A stretch of DNA of 64,000 bases from the NCBI RefSeq assembly GCF_016735595.1, contig NZ_JAERRB010000003.1, positions 113,401 to 177,400 of the forward strand, in the 5' to 3' direction. The notes beneath the pieces are model-generated. The model did not search any database. It saw only the letters and a program-made list of their open reading frames with translations, and had not been told where the DNA came from. The DNA comes from Chryseolinea lacunae. GTDB lineage: Bacteria > Bacteroidota > Bacteroidia > Cytophagales > Cyclobacteriaceae. This document shows, one piece after another, positions 7,152 to 17,800 of this stretch (its first letter is position 1; the number at the start of each line of letters is the position of its first letter). The position numbers were made by a program, and so were the translations under genes.

Positions 7152-8393
7152 ATGAAAGTTTCTTCTCTTCTCCTGGGAATTACCTGCATCATTCTTACAT
7201 CCTGCCAGGAAAAGAAGGCCGTGTCGGCCGACGACGCCCTTCGCGCCCAGGCCGAAGAGCTCGCCCATAACTACATTCTTGTCGACACGCACGTTGACCT
7301 GCCCTATCGCCTCAAGGTGAAACACTTCCGCCTCGAGCGCGAATACCTCGGCATCCCCGTGAGCACCAAGGAAGGCGACTTCGATTTTGAACGCGCCAAA
7401 AAGGGTGGACTCGACGCACCCTTCATGTCAATCTACATTCCTTCGGCATATCAATCGAAACCGGACCAGGGTAAAGCGTTGGCCGACTCGCTCATCACCA
7501 TGATCGAAGGCATCGTGACGGCCATCCCCGACAAGTTTGCCCTGGCCAAAACACCCCAGGAAATTGAGGCGAACACCAAGGCCGGAAAAATTTCCCTGCC
7601 CCTGGGCATGGAGAATGGCGCGCCCATCGGCAACGACCTGGCCAATGTGAAATATTTCTTCGACCGCGGCATTCGCTACGTCACGCTTACCCACGGCAAA
7701 GACAACCAGATCTGCGACTCGTCCTACGACACGCTCAACACCTGGAAAGGCCTGAGCCCCTTTGGCGAAAAGGTGGTGACCGAAATGAACCGCGTCGGCA
7801 TCATGGTAGACATCTCGCACGTGTCGGACAGCACATTCTATGACGTGCTCCGCATAGCGAAAGCGCCCGTCATCGCGTCGCACTCGTCATGCCGCTTCTT
7901 CACGCCAGGCTTTCAACGCAACATGTCCGACGACATGATCACGGCCCTCGGCAAAAACGGCGGTGTCATTCAAATAAACTTTGGCGCATCGTTTCTCGAC
8001 TCGCTGGCCCGCATCAACAAAGACTTGCTCGACTCGCTCGAAAAAACACTGGAAGCCAAAGGGCTCAGCTCCAAAGACTCTGCCGCCCAACCCATCATCG
8101 ATCAGTTTGCCAAAGACCATGCGGCGCTCTATTCGGATGTGGAACGCGTGGCCGACCACATCGACCACGTGGTGAAACTCATTGGGGTTGATCACGTGGG
8201 CATCGGCTCGGACTATGACGGCGTGGGCGACAGCCTGCCGCTGGGCCTGAAAGACGTGTCGGATTATCCGAACCTCTTTTATGTGCTGCTGAAGCGCGGC
8301 TACACACCCGCCGACATTGAAAAGATCTGCTCGGGAAACATTTTCCGGGTGTGGAACAAGGTGATTGAAGTAGCCGGCGCGCCAAAAGCCTGA
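7152..8393 (+). CDS. Membrane dipeptidase (peptidase M19), lipoprotein
   Basis: The 413-residue product starts with a lipoprotein signal peptide ending LTSC (Cys18), so it is anchored in the envelope. Renal-dipeptidase (M19) zinc ligands are visible: DTHVDLP (His-x-Asp), MENGAPIG (Glu), TLTHGKDN and DISHVSD (His), with ASHSSCR and IGSDYDGV after them. Family members hydrolyse dipeptides, including ones with a D-residue at the second position, so peptidoglycan peptides are possible substrates. The open frame extends upstream across the RDD gene, but the ATG at 7152 is fixed by the signal peptide and the promoter box. Confidence 0.95.
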   Translation: MKVSSLLLGITCIILTSCQEKKAVSADDALRAQAEELAHNYILVDTHVDLPYRLKVKHFRLEREYLGIPVSTKEGDFDFERAKKGGLDAPFMSIYIPSAYQSKPDQGKALADSLITMIEGIVTAIPDKFALAKTPQEIEANTKAGKISLPLGMENGAPIGNDLANVKYFFDRGIRYVTLTHGKDNQICDSSYDTLNTWKGLSPFGEKVVTEMNRVGIMVDISHVSDSTFYDVLRIAKAPVIASHSSCRFFTPGFQRNMSDDMITALGKNGGVIQINFGASFLDSLARINKDLLDSLEKTLEAKGLSSKDSAAQPIIDQFAKDHAALYSDVERVADHIDHVVKLIGVDHVGIGSDYDGVGDSLPLGLKDVSDYPNLFYVLLKRGYTPADIEKICSGNIFRVWNKVIEVAGAPKA

Positions 8394-8453
8394 CCGGAAA
8401 CTGCGCGAAGAGAATACGATTCGTTATTTAACAATAAGTCTACAGTTGGAATC

Positions 8454-9413
8454 ATGAAGGAGGCGGCTTTTATCAAACAGAATAAATCGCGCTGGGAAGA
8501 ATTTGAGAAGGTGATGAAGAACCAGCAAAACGTGCAGCCCGACCGTTTGGCCGAATTGTTTCTCCAGATCACCGACGATCTTTCGTTTTCCAGAACGCAA
8601 TATCCCAGCAGCCGCACAACAAATTATCTGAACGCGCTGGCCAGCAAGGTGCACCTCGAAATCTATAAGAACAAAAGAGAGGACCGCAATCGTTTTGTCA
8701 CCTTCTGGAAATATGAATTGCCCGAAGTGATGTATAACACGCAAAAGCCCTTGCTCTATGCGTTCATCATCTTTATGGTGGCCGGTGTGACCGGCGCCCT
8801 CTCCACCGCTTTCGACGACACCTTTGTGCGCCTCATTCTGGGCGACGGCTATGTGAACATGACACTCGAAAACATCAAGAGCGGAAACCCCACAAAGGTC
8901 TACGATGAAATGACTCCCTTCCTGATGTTCCTGGCCATCACTGCAAACAACATCGGCGTTTCGTTTCGTGTCTTTGTGTTTGGTGTATTTGCTTCGGTTG
9001 GCTCGGGCTTTCATTTGTTCTACAACGGGCTCATGGTGGGCACCTTCATCATGTTTTTCTTTATGGAACAACAGCTCAGCCACGCGTTGCCCGTCATCAT
9101 GCTACACGGCACCGTGGAGCTTTCATCCATTGTCATTGCCGGCGCGGCGGGGTTCACCATGGGCAACAGCCTGTTGTTTCCGGGAACCTATTCGCGTGTT
9201 GTGTCTTTCAAAGCGGGCGCCGTGCGCGGACTAAAAATTGTGATGGGACTGGTTCCCTTCTTTGTGCTGGCCGGCTTCATCGAGTCGTTCATCACACGCT
9301 ATGCCTTCATGCACTGGACCCTCAAAACACTCATCATCGTGTTTTCGGCCGTGCTCATGATCTACTATTTCGTTATATATCCCCAGCGTCTTAAACACCA
9401 TGGAAAATTTTAA
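8454..9413 (+). CDS. SpoIIM-like (stage II sporulation protein M family) membrane protein
   Basis: The 319-residue protein has a soluble N-terminal region of about 100 residues and then about six membrane helices with the family core (NNIGVSFRVFVFGVFASVGS, LMVGTFIMFF, LHGTVELSSIVIAG). In Bacillus SpoIIM takes part in engulfment; in non-sporulating Bacteroidota its relatives sit in MoxR/DUF58/DUF4129 clusters with an unknown envelope role. The next gene starts within its last codons (14-bp overlap). Confidence 0.88.
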   Translation: MKEAAFIKQNKSRWEEFEKVMKNQQNVQPDRLAELFLQITDDLSFSRTQYPSSRTTNYLNALASKVHLEIYKNKREDRNRFVTFWKYELPEVMYNTQKPLLYAFIIFMVAGVTGALSTAFDDTFVRLILGDGYVNMTLENIKSGNPTKVYDEMTPFLMFLAITANNIGVSFRVFVFGVFASVGSGFHLFYNGLMVGTFIMFFFMEQQLSHALPVIMLHGTVELSSIVIAGAAGFTMGNSLLFPGTYSRVVSFKAGAVRGLKIVMGLVPFFVLAGFIESFITRYAFMHWTLKTLIIVFSAVLMIYYFVIYPQRLKHHGKF

Positions 9414-10389
9414 AGTAATCGAGTTTCACAAAGTCCGCGACTTCAGTAATAAGGTCAGCACCACGTTTGAATTTGTGCGGCAGAATTTCAAGAGACTGGG
9501 CAAAAGCATGCTCTACATTGCAGGTCCACCCGTGCTGATGGCCAGCCTGCTGATCGGCTCTTTCATGAGCGAGCTCATGAACTTCTCGCGCATAGCAACG
9601 AACGCGGCCATGGGTATGTCGCCTTTTGAAAGCTCGTTTCTCGAGCCCACCTTCTGGTTGCAGATGGTGCTACTGGTGGTGTTTGGTGTGGTGGCCGCGG
9701 TGATGTCGTTCTCTACATTATATAACTACCTCTATCTGTACAACGAAAAGAAATCGAACGATATCGAGGTAAGCGAAGTGTGGGACCGCGTGCGCGCCAC
9801 CTTCTGGATGTATTTCGGCACCATATTTCTGTTCTATATCCTCCTGATTGGTGTCGGGCTTATCCTGATCATTCCCCTGGTGGTGCTGGCCAAGATATCG
9901 TCTGTGCTGATGTTTTTTGGGGCCATCGCCGTTTTCTGTGCCCTCTTCTATCTGATGGTGAGTGGAGCGCTGGTGTTTCCGATCCGGGCATTCGAAGACA
10001 AAAGTTTCTTCGATGCCGTTGGCCGCTCGTTTGTGTTGGTAAAGGGCAAGGTGTGGAGCACGTTCGGAATCATGTTTGTGCTTTCCATCATCGGCAGCAT
10101 CATCTCTTATGTGTTCATCATTCCCTGGTATGTTCTCAATGCTGTGAACATGCTTCACACGGTAGATTCGTCCCTGGTAGACGCACCATCGACGGCGTGG
10201 GAAACCGTCACGATCATTTCGTATGCGATATACTATATGGTGCAGATCCTGCTCTATGCACTGCCCAACATCGGCATCGTGTTGCAATACTTCAACCTCG
10301 TGGAGCGCAAGGAAGCCAAAGGCCTGCTGGGCTCCATCGACAGCCTGGGCCAGGACCAGCCGACGCCAGCACAAGACGAACAATTTTAA
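9400..10389 (+). CDS. Multi-pass membrane protein of the MoxR-DUF58 cluster
   Basis: The 329-residue protein has a cytosolic start of about 35 residues and about six hydrophobic helices. The last 25 residues are polar and rich in Gln. A conserved-looking FPIRAFEDKSFFDAVGRSF block lies between helices, resembling glycerophosphoryl-diester-phosphodiesterase-type membrane domains, but I do not assign an enzyme activity. It overlaps the SpoIIM-like gene by 14 bp and is followed 14 bp later by the DUF4129 gene, so it is part of one operon. Confidence 0.8.
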   Translation: MENFKVIEFHKVRDFSNKVSTTFEFVRQNFKRLGKSMLYIAGPPVLMASLLIGSFMSELMNFSRIATNAAMGMSPFESSFLEPTFWLQMVLLVVFGVVAAVMSFSTLYNYLYLYNEKKSNDIEVSEVWDRVRATFWMYFGTIFLFYILLIGVGLILIIPLVVLAKISSVLMFFGAIAVFCALFYLMVSGALVFPIRAFEDKSFFDAVGRSFVLVKGKVWSTFGIMFVLSIIGSIISYVFIIPWYVLNAVNMLHTVDSSLVDAPSTAWETVTIISYAIYYMVQILLYALPNIGIVLQYFNLVERKEAKGLLGSIDSLGQDQPTPAQDEQF

Positions 10390-10403
10390 CCCCTTCGGAG
10401 ATC

Positions 10404-11213
10404 GTGAAGCACAGCGTTGCCCTGATTTTGTTTTTTCTATCACACGTCGTTGTCTTTGCACAAGACGATTCGCTTGCCGTTGCGCAGGATAGCCTCGTCA
10501 CCACATCCGACACCACGGATGAAGCTGGTGAAGAACCCGAAACGTTTGTATATGAAGAGGAGGACGACAAACAAAAAATTGCACCACCCGATTCGCTTGC
10601 GGTCAATGCGCGACATTTCGATGATGCCACGCTGAAGGAATTGAAAGACGATCCCGCCCTACGCTACAAGCAACCACCTACTGTGGGCGAAAGCTTGTGG
10701 CAACGGTTCCTGGATTTGCTCGCCGAAATGTTCGGATCCATTCTGAACGGCGCCGTGGGCACAAACTGGGGCCGCGTCATCACCTTCCTGATTGGCTTTG
10801 TGCTTGTGATTGTGATTATCATGATGCTGCTGCGCATCAACGCCTTCCGCATGTTTTATGCCGGCGAAGGCGCCAACACCATGAAGTATAATGTGCTGGA
10901 CGAAAACATTCATGAGATGGATTTCGACAAGCTCATTCAGGAAGCCCTGGCACGCAACGACCATCGCGCCGGCGTGAGACTTATCTTTCTCTATGCGCTG
11001 AAACTGTTGGCTGACAAAAATCTTATTCACTGGGAGCGCGGCAAAACCAACCACGACTACCTGGCCGAGCTGAAGGGCAACGATGTGCGTTCGGGATTCA
11101 ACGAGTTGAACTATTATTTCGAGTATGCGTGGTATGGAAACTTCAACATCAACCGCGAAATGTTCGCGTCGGTGCAAGAGACTTTCAAAAACTGGCGAAA
11201 CTCGTTAACCTAG
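10404..11213 (+). CDS. DUF4129 domain membrane protein
   Basis: The 269-residue protein starts at GTG 10404 (KHSVALILFFLSHVVVFAQ, a signal peptide). An acidic periplasmic region follows, then one transmembrane segment near the middle (VITFLIGFVLVIVIIMMLL) and a cytosolic C-terminal DUF4129 domain (HDYLAEL, FNELNYYFEYAWYGNF). The frame is open far upstream over the previous gene, but the signal peptide marks the start. DUF4129 domains are also found attached to transglutaminase-like proteins. It is part of the MoxR-linked cluster. Confidence 0.85.
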   Translation: MKHSVALILFFLSHVVVFAQDDSLAVAQDSLVTTSDTTDEAGEEPETFVYEEEDDKQKIAPPDSLAVNARHFDDATLKELKDDPALRYKQPPTVGESLWQRFLDLLAEMFGSILNGAVGTNWGRVITFLIGFVLVIVIIMMLLRINAFRMFYAGEGANTMKYNVLDENIHEMDFDKLIQEALARNDHRAGVRLIFLYALKLLADKNLIHWERGKTNHDYLAELKGNDVRSGFNELNYYFEYAWYGNFNINREMFASVQETFKNWRNSLT

Positions 11214-11222
11214 CGTGGCCCC

Positions 11223-12416
11223 ATGAAAAAGGACTGGAAATATATTCTCTATATCGGCGGGGCGTTTGGGCTGTTTCTGATTTTGAAACTGATGACACCC
11301 AAACAACACGACTGGACCGTGACGTTTGCCCGCAACGACAAAAATCCATTTGGCGGCTATGCTTTTGGCAAACTCCTGCCCTCGATTTTTGACGGTGCCA
11401 ACATCAGTCACGGTTTCAAAACCATCTATGAGTTGAAAGACTCGCTGGCCCCTACCGACAACCTGCTGATTGTGGCCGGCAATTTCACCAGCGACAAAGA
11501 AGATCTGAAGGTGATGTTGAACCACGTGAACAAGGGCGGCAACGTGTTCATTTCGGCGCACTACTTCTACGGAAGCTTTTCGGACACCCTTGGTCTCTCG
11601 ACCCACGACGATTTTTTTGACGGCGAAGACACCGGCGCCGACCTTCTCCAGAGCCACGACTCGTCGGCGCTGCAATTTGCCGCCTTGTCTATGGACACCA
11701 CGGAGCAATTCTTCTATCGGAAAAACAACATCCACAACTACTTCCGGAACTTCGACAGCACGCGCACCACGGTGATTGCACGCAACGAAAGCCGGTTGCC
11801 CGTGACCGTTCGCGTGCGGTGGGGCAAGGGCAATTTCATTCTGAACTCCACGCCCATGGCGTTCACCAACATCTATCTGCTGAACCGCGAGAACCACGCG
11901 TTCATTGCCAACACGCTTTCGTTTCTGCCGCCCCGCCCAGTGCACTGGACAGAATATTATCAAACAGGCCGCATGGAAATTTCGACACCGCTGCGGTTTG
12001 TGCTCACCACAAAGCCGCTCAAGTGGGCCTACTACATTGTGCTGGGCACGTTGGTGCTGTTCATGCTTTTTGAAGCGAAACGAAAACAACGCATCATCCC
12101 CGTCATCACGCCCCTGGCCAACACCACGCTGGAGTTTGTGAACACCATTGGCAACCTCTACTATCAGCGTGCCGAGCACAAGAACATTGCCGAAAAAAGA
12201 ATTCATTATTTCATGGACCAGCTGCGCACCCGCTACTGGCTGTCGAACATCACATTCAACGAAGCCTTTGTGCAAACCCTCACGCAAAAATCGGGAAAGC
12301 CCGAAGCTGATGTGCGCGCACTGGTGCACACCATTGTGCACATTCAGAGCCGCGACAAGATTACGGCCGATGAGCTACTGGACTTTAATCAAAAAATAGA
12401 GAAGTTTAACGGTTAA
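11223..12416 (+). CDS. DUF4350 domain protein
   Basis: The 397-residue protein has an N-terminal anchor (YILYIGGAFGLFLILKLM), a periplasmic part beginning with the DUF4350 features FARNDKNPFGGYAFGKLL and ADNLLIVAGNF-like segments, and a second membrane helix (WAYYIVLGTLVLFMLF). The C-terminal cytosolic tail has no motif I recognise. DUF4350 proteins occur almost only next to MoxR, DUF58 and DUF4129 genes; the function is not known. It begins 9 bp after the DUF4129 gene. Confidence 0.88.
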   Translation: MKKDWKYILYIGGAFGLFLILKLMTPKQHDWTVTFARNDKNPFGGYAFGKLLPSIFDGANISHGFKTIYELKDSLAPTDNLLIVAGNFTSDKEDLKVMLNHVNKGGNVFISAHYFYGSFSDTLGLSTHDDFFDGEDTGADLLQSHDSSALQFAALSMDTTEQFFYRKNNIHNYFRNFDSTRTTVIARNESRLPVTVRVRWGKGNFILNSTPMAFTNIYLLNRENHAFIANTLSFLPPRPVHWTEYYQTGRMEISTPLRFVLTTKPLKWAYYIVLGTLVLFMLFEAKRKQRIIPVITPLANTTLEFVNTIGNLYYQRAEHKNIAEKRIHYFMDQLRTRYWLSNITFNEAFVQTLTQKSGKPEADVRALVHTIVHIQSRDKITADELLDFNQKIEKFNG

Positions 12417-12463
12417 GCGCCCGAACGCAAACACCGTGTTAATAATTATGTAAACTGCACATC

Positions 12464-13441
12464 ATGGAAGAAAATGTATTTCAAAGCCGTCTCGATCTGA
12501 AAGCCCTCAGCGAAAGCGTTCACAACATCCGCGAAGAGATCGGAAAAGTTATTGTAGGTCAGGAACAGATGGTGAACCTCATCATCACCGCCATCCTGGC
12601 CGACGGCCACGTGTTGATTGAAGGCGTGCCCGGCGTGGCCAAAACACTGACGGCAAAACTGGTATCGAAAGCCATCTCCGTAAAATTCTCACGCATCCAG
12701 TTCACGCCCGACCTCATGCCATCCGATGTGCTGGGAACGTCGGTGTTTAACGTGAAAAATTCTGCGTTCGAATTCAAAGCCGGTCCCATCTTTTCTAACA
12801 TCGTGCTCATCGATGAGATCAACCGCGCCCCCGCTAAAACACAGGCCGCGTTGTTTGAGGTGATGGAAGAACGCCAGATCACCATCGACGGCAACACGCA
12901 CGTGATGGAGCCTCCCTACATTGTGCTGGCCACACAAAATCCCATCGAACAGGAAGGAACTTATCGTCTGCCCGAAGCGCAGCTCGACCGTTTTCTTTTC
13001 AAGATACAAGTCACCTATCCATCGTTCGAACAGGAAGTGTCGATCATTGCCGGGCATCATGCGCGCAAGGGCGTGGCACCAATCGGCGATGTGAAGGCCG
13101 TGTTGAATGCCGGCGAAATCGGCACCTATCGCCAGCAGGTGCAGCAACTTCACGTCGAAGAAAACCTGCTGCGCTACATTGCCCACATCATACACGAAAC
13201 ACGCAACAGTCCGGCGCTCTTCCTGGGCGCGTCGCCTCGTGCGTCGGTGGCCATCCTCAATGGCTCCAAAGCGTTTGCCGCCGTGAACGGCCGCGACTTT
13301 GTGACCCCCGAAGACATCAAGTTCATTGCCTTGCCCGTGCTGCGCCACCGCGTGATGCTGACTCCCGATAAAGAGATGGAAGGCGTGACCACCGACGACG
13401 TGGTGAAACAAATCATCGACAAAATTGAAGTTCCCCGCTAA
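12464..13441 (+). CDS. MoxR-family AAA+ ATPase
   Basis: The 325-residue protein has an AAA_3 core: a Walker-A-like GVPGVAKT, Walker B VLIDEINRAPAKTQAALFE, sensor 1 ATQNPIEQEGTYRLPEAQ and arginine LDRFLF, then the C-terminal AAA lid (ASPRASVAIL). MoxR ATPases act as chaperones or insertases for partner proteins, often those with a vWA or DUF58 domain. The DUF58 gene follows with no gap (stop TAA immediately followed by GTG), which supports that pairing. Confidence 0.95.
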   Translation: MEENVFQSRLDLKALSESVHNIREEIGKVIVGQEQMVNLIITAILADGHVLIEGVPGVAKTLTAKLVSKAISVKFSRIQFTPDLMPSDVLGTSVFNVKNSAFEFKAGPIFSNIVLIDEINRAPAKTQAALFEVMEERQITIDGNTHVMEPPYIVLATQNPIEQEGTYRLPEAQLDRFLFKIQVTYPSFEQEVSIIAGHHARKGVAPIGDVKAVLNAGEIGTYRQQVQQLHVEENLLRYIAHIIHETRNSPALFLGASPRASVAILNGSKAFAAVNGRDFVTPEDIKFIALPVLRHRVMLTPDKEMEGVTTDDVVKQIIDKIEVPR

Positions 13442-14773
13442 GTGAAATTGCTTCGCGCCCTATACCTCAACAGCCGCCTGTTCATCGCCATTGGCGTGGT
13501 GGTGGCATCGTTCCTGATCAGCTTCATTGCAGACGGGTTCATCGTTGTGCCGCAGGCCCTGTTCTTTTTGTTGCTGGCCCTGGTGGCGACCGACCTGCTG
13601 TTGCTCTTCCGCACCCGTCGCGGGTTGCATGGCCATCGGTTCACTCCCGAAAAACTTTCGAACGGCGACGACAACGAAATCCGCATCCACTTCGAAAATT
13701 TTTATCCCTACAAGGTCACGCTGCAGGTGATCGATGAAATTCCGCATCAGTTTCAGCGACGCGACCTCACGTTCGATCTTGTGCTGGCCCCCGGCGAAAG
13801 CAAAGTGCTGCGTTATTTTCTGCGTCCTGTGAAACGCGGCGAATATTCGTTTGGCGCCGTTAACGCGTTTGTGCGCTCACCCCTGGGGTTGTTTTCGCGC
13901 CGTTTCCGTTTTTCGGACGATGCGCTGGTGCCGGTGTATCCATCGTTCATTCAGATGCGCAAATACGAATTGCTGGCCATCTCTAACCGGCTGGTAGACC
14001 TGGGCATCAAAAAGATCCGGCGCATCGGGCAGAACATGGAATTTGAATCTATTAAGGAGTATGTGAGCGGCGACGATTTTCGCACCATCAACTGGAAGGC
14101 GACGGCACGCAAGAATCATTTCATGGTGAATCACTACCAGGACGAACGCTCGCAGCAAGTCTACAGCCTCATCGACAAAGGCCGTGTGATGCAGATGCCG
14201 TTCAACGGGTTGAGCCTGCTGGACTATGCCATTAACGCCAGCCTGGTGATCTCGAACATCGCCCTGAAAAAATCGGACAAGGCAGGACTCATCACCTTTC
14301 AGGACCGCATCGGCTCCATGCTGCCTGCCAGTCGCCAGAACAACCAGATGTCGCAAATTCTGGAAGTGCTCTACAATCAGAAGACGGCCTATCGCGAAAC
14401 CGACTACTCAGCACTGTTCACGCAGGTGCGCCGCAAAGTGACACAGCGAAGCTTGTTGCTGCTGTTCACCAACTTCGAATCCATCTACGGACTGCAACGC
14501 CAGCTGCCATACCTGAAGCGCCTTGCACAGCAACATTTGCTGGTGGTGATCTTCTTCGAGAATACCGAAATGAAATCGCTGTTGCAGGAACCTGCCCATC
14601 AGCTAAAAGAAGTCTACTACAAGGCCATCGCCGAAAAATTCAGTTCCGACAAAAAACTCATTGCCAAAGAGCTGGCCCAACACGGCATCCAGGCCCTGCT
14701 CACGGCGCCCGAGCATCTGACCGTGAACACCATCAACAAATACCTGGAGCTGAAGGCCCGGGGCATGATTTAG
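13442..14773 (+). CDS. DUF58 domain protein
   Basis: The 443-residue protein has two N-terminal membrane helices, then a beta-rich stretch (LVLAPGESKVLRYFLRPVKR) and the DUF58 core (YVSGDDFRTINWKATAR), followed by a vWA-like region (VYSLIDKGRVMQM). DUF58 proteins are usual MoxR clients. The start codon is GTG directly after the moxR stop. The C-terminal part resembles the vWA-like half typical of longer DUF58 proteins. Confidence 0.93.
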   Translation: MKLLRALYLNSRLFIAIGVVVASFLISFIADGFIVVPQALFFLLLALVATDLLLLFRTRRGLHGHRFTPEKLSNGDDNEIRIHFENFYPYKVTLQVIDEIPHQFQRRDLTFDLVLAPGESKVLRYFLRPVKRGEYSFGAVNAFVRSPLGLFSRRFRFSDDALVPVYPSFIQMRKYELLAISNRLVDLGIKKIRRIGQNMEFESIKEYVSGDDFRTINWKATARKNHFMVNHYQDERSQQVYSLIDKGRVMQMPFNGLSLLDYAINASLVISNIALKKSDKAGLITFQDRIGSMLPASRQNNQMSQILEVLYNQKTAYRETDYSALFTQVRRKVTQRSLLLLFTNFESIYGLQRQLPYLKRLAQQHLLVVIFFENTEMKSLLQEPAHQLKEVYYKAIAEKFSSDKKLIAKELAQHGIQALLTAPEHLTVNTINKYLELKARGMI

Positions 14774-14872
14774 GGAATATTAAATTTCGTGTGGAATGCA
14801 AAATACTTCAGGGAAGCATTCTTACCTTTAATAGCGTAGGGTGTATTCATTGTTGCTTAACGATTAAAACTC

Positions 14873-17800
14873 ATGCAGGCACGGTTGGTGATGACGCTTT
14901 TTGGAGTACTCCTGCACTTCGCAGTGCAGGGCCAGCCTGTGGAAAAGAAAACAGCCCTGAGCAGCCACCCCAACACTGCGTCGCTTGCCGGCACCGTGTG
15001 GGCCAAGCTGAAACCGGAACACAAAGGTTTGCTGGAACGCAAACAAACGGGAGGGCGCCTGCCCGCCACGCTGCAAGGCCTGTACATAAAGCCCCTCCTG
15101 ACCCAACCCACCATTCAAAAAAGCGCCGGCCGCATGGGCCCGCGAACTCCCCGTGTCGACATCTCCCTGTTCTATCACATTTCGTTCGACCCTTCCAAAC
15201 CGGTCGACGATGTGGTGCAGGAACTTTATGCGTCAGGTCTTTTTGAGATTGTGGAACCGGAGTATGTGGTCACTTCGATGATGACACCCAACGACGAGTT
15301 TCTCGCGGAACAATATTGGCTGGAGACCATACACGCCTACGAAGCGTGGGATGTGACACAAGGCGAACAAATGGTGATCGCCGTTGTGGACACGGGTGGC
15401 GACCTTGACCATCCCGACTTGCAAAGCCAACTCTACATAGACCCCGCAGAACCGATCGACGGCATTGACAACAACGGCGACAACCTCATCGATAACAATC
15501 GGGGCTGGGATTTTTCCGGCGCCAAAGCTTCGTTGGTGGGCACGCCGGGATTTGAGGGCGACAACGATCCGTCGGTGCCAAAAGGAAAACTTTTTAGCCA
15601 TGGCACCATGGTGGCCGGATGTGCCGCGGCAGCCACCAACAACACCACGGGCATTGCCGGCGTGGGTTTCAAGAGCAAGCTCCTGTTCACCAAACACTAT
15701 TCCGACGATCAGCCCGACAACGCCACCAACTATTCCTCCAATCTCTACGACGGTGTGGTGTATGCCGCCACACACGGCGCAAAAATCATTAACTGCTCGT
15801 GGGGCGGAAGCAACGCCAGCGCTATTGCACAGGAAGTGATCCGGTATGTGACCGAAGACCTGGGTTGCCTGGTGATTGCGGCCAGTGGCAACAGCAACGT
15901 GGAGTCACCACTCTATCCGGCCGCCTATGACCACGTGTTGTCTGTGGCCTCGTCTGATGAAAATGATGTGCGCTCGTTCTTTTCCAACTATGGCGGAACG
16001 GTCGACATCATCGCGCCGGGCACCAATATTTTCACTACCATCTTCAACGACGGCTACGGCCTGGATTCGGGAACATCGTTCTCTGCGCCCATCGTGGCGG
16101 GTGCCGCCGCGTTGTTGTGGTCGCTTCATCCCGACATGACACCCGACCAGGTGGCCGAACAGCTTCGCGTGTCGTCCGACGAAACGATCTACGAAAAAAA
16201 TCCGACCTACCTCAACAAGCTTGGCAAAGGTCGCCTCGACATTGCGCGGGCCTTGTCGTTTGAGAGCCCGTCTATCCGCGCCAGCCGGCAGCGGCTTGTG
16301 AAAGACGATGGCACGCCGCCCGATCGTGGCGACGAGGCCAATCTGTTTTTCGATTTCACCAACTACCTCAAGGCATCTTCCAGCGGGCTCACCGTCACGC
16401 TGTCGTCATCGTCTGCCGCCATCACCATCACACAAAATACGGTGACACTGGGCACGATAACAGAAAACGCAACGGTGAACAATACGCTCACACCGTTCAA
16501 GCTCACCCTTTCGCCCACCGCACCCGTTGACCAGCCCATCGAAATTTTGCTGACGTTCAAAGATGGATCATACACCGACTTTCAGTTGCTGAACTTTGTG
16601 GTGCCATCGTTTATCGACATCAACGAAAACAACATCACCACCACGCTCAGTTCCGCAGGCCGCATCGGCTTCTCAAACCCGGAGACGCAAACCAACGGGT
16701 CCGGATTTGTGTACAACGACAAATCATTACTGTATGAAATGGGGGTGATTATGGGCACATCGTCTACAGTACTCTTCAACAACGTGCGCGGCAGTGCCGT
16801 GGGACAGTATGATCAGGACTTCACACCGGCAAGCAAGATCATGAAGATCACTCCGGGGCAACGGTCGTTCAGCGAAGTGAGTGGTGCGTTTCGGAATGCT
16901 GCCGACGAAGCGTCAAGCTCGCTCCTGGTGTCCTACCGCAGTTTGGTGTGGACAAACGATCCTTATAAAAACTTTGTCATTGTTGAATACAAAATAAAGA
17001 ACACCACCGACACGCCCATGAGCGATTTCTATATGGGACTGTATGCCGATTGGGATATTGACGGGCAAGGTGCCGGCGACAGGGCCTCATGGAATGCGCC
17101 CACACAACTGGGCTATGTGTATCCGGCGGTTCCCTCCTCGTTGCCCACGGTGGGCATACAAGTGCTGAGCAACAACCCCCAATATTTCGCCATCGACAAC
17201 GACCAGAGCCTGGCCGGAAATCCGTTTGGGGTATACGATGGCTTCTCGGATGTTGAGAAATTCACATCGCTTTCGAGCGGTCTCACAAAAACGGAAGCGG
17301 GCAATCCCACCACCGGCGGCGACGTGAGCCATGTGGCGGCCTCGGGCCCTTACGCCATTGCTGCCGGCCAGGAAATTACCATAGCCTTTGCGTTGCACGG
17401 CGCCAACAACACCAGCAACATCATCTCGTCGGCCAAATATGCCGACTCGCTCTATAACTTCACATTCAACGCGCCCATGCCCGTGGTGGCCGATGTAGAA
17501 ACCTGCTACGGCGCCAGTGCCACCCTACATGCCACGGGGGCAACCAAGTTCAAATGGTATAAAGATTTCACGGGCGGCGCACCCATTCACACCGGTGCCG
17601 ACTTCACCACTGCCGGTCTTTTTGATGACTCCGTGTTCTATGTATCCAACGCCACCAAGACCTACGAAAGTTTGCGCACCGCCGTTCAAGTGAAGGTGAA
17701 GTCTAACCCCGAGATCACAGCGTCGCGCAACCCCGTGTTGTGTCAGGGTGAATCGGTTGTGTTGTCGGTGAATGCTGCGGATGAATATACCTGGAGCACG

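Noticed and set aside
14823-14830. TACCTTTA as promoter of the subtilase
   Set aside because: The last base of the TAnnTTTG consensus is missing and no -33 element is evident; too weak to list.
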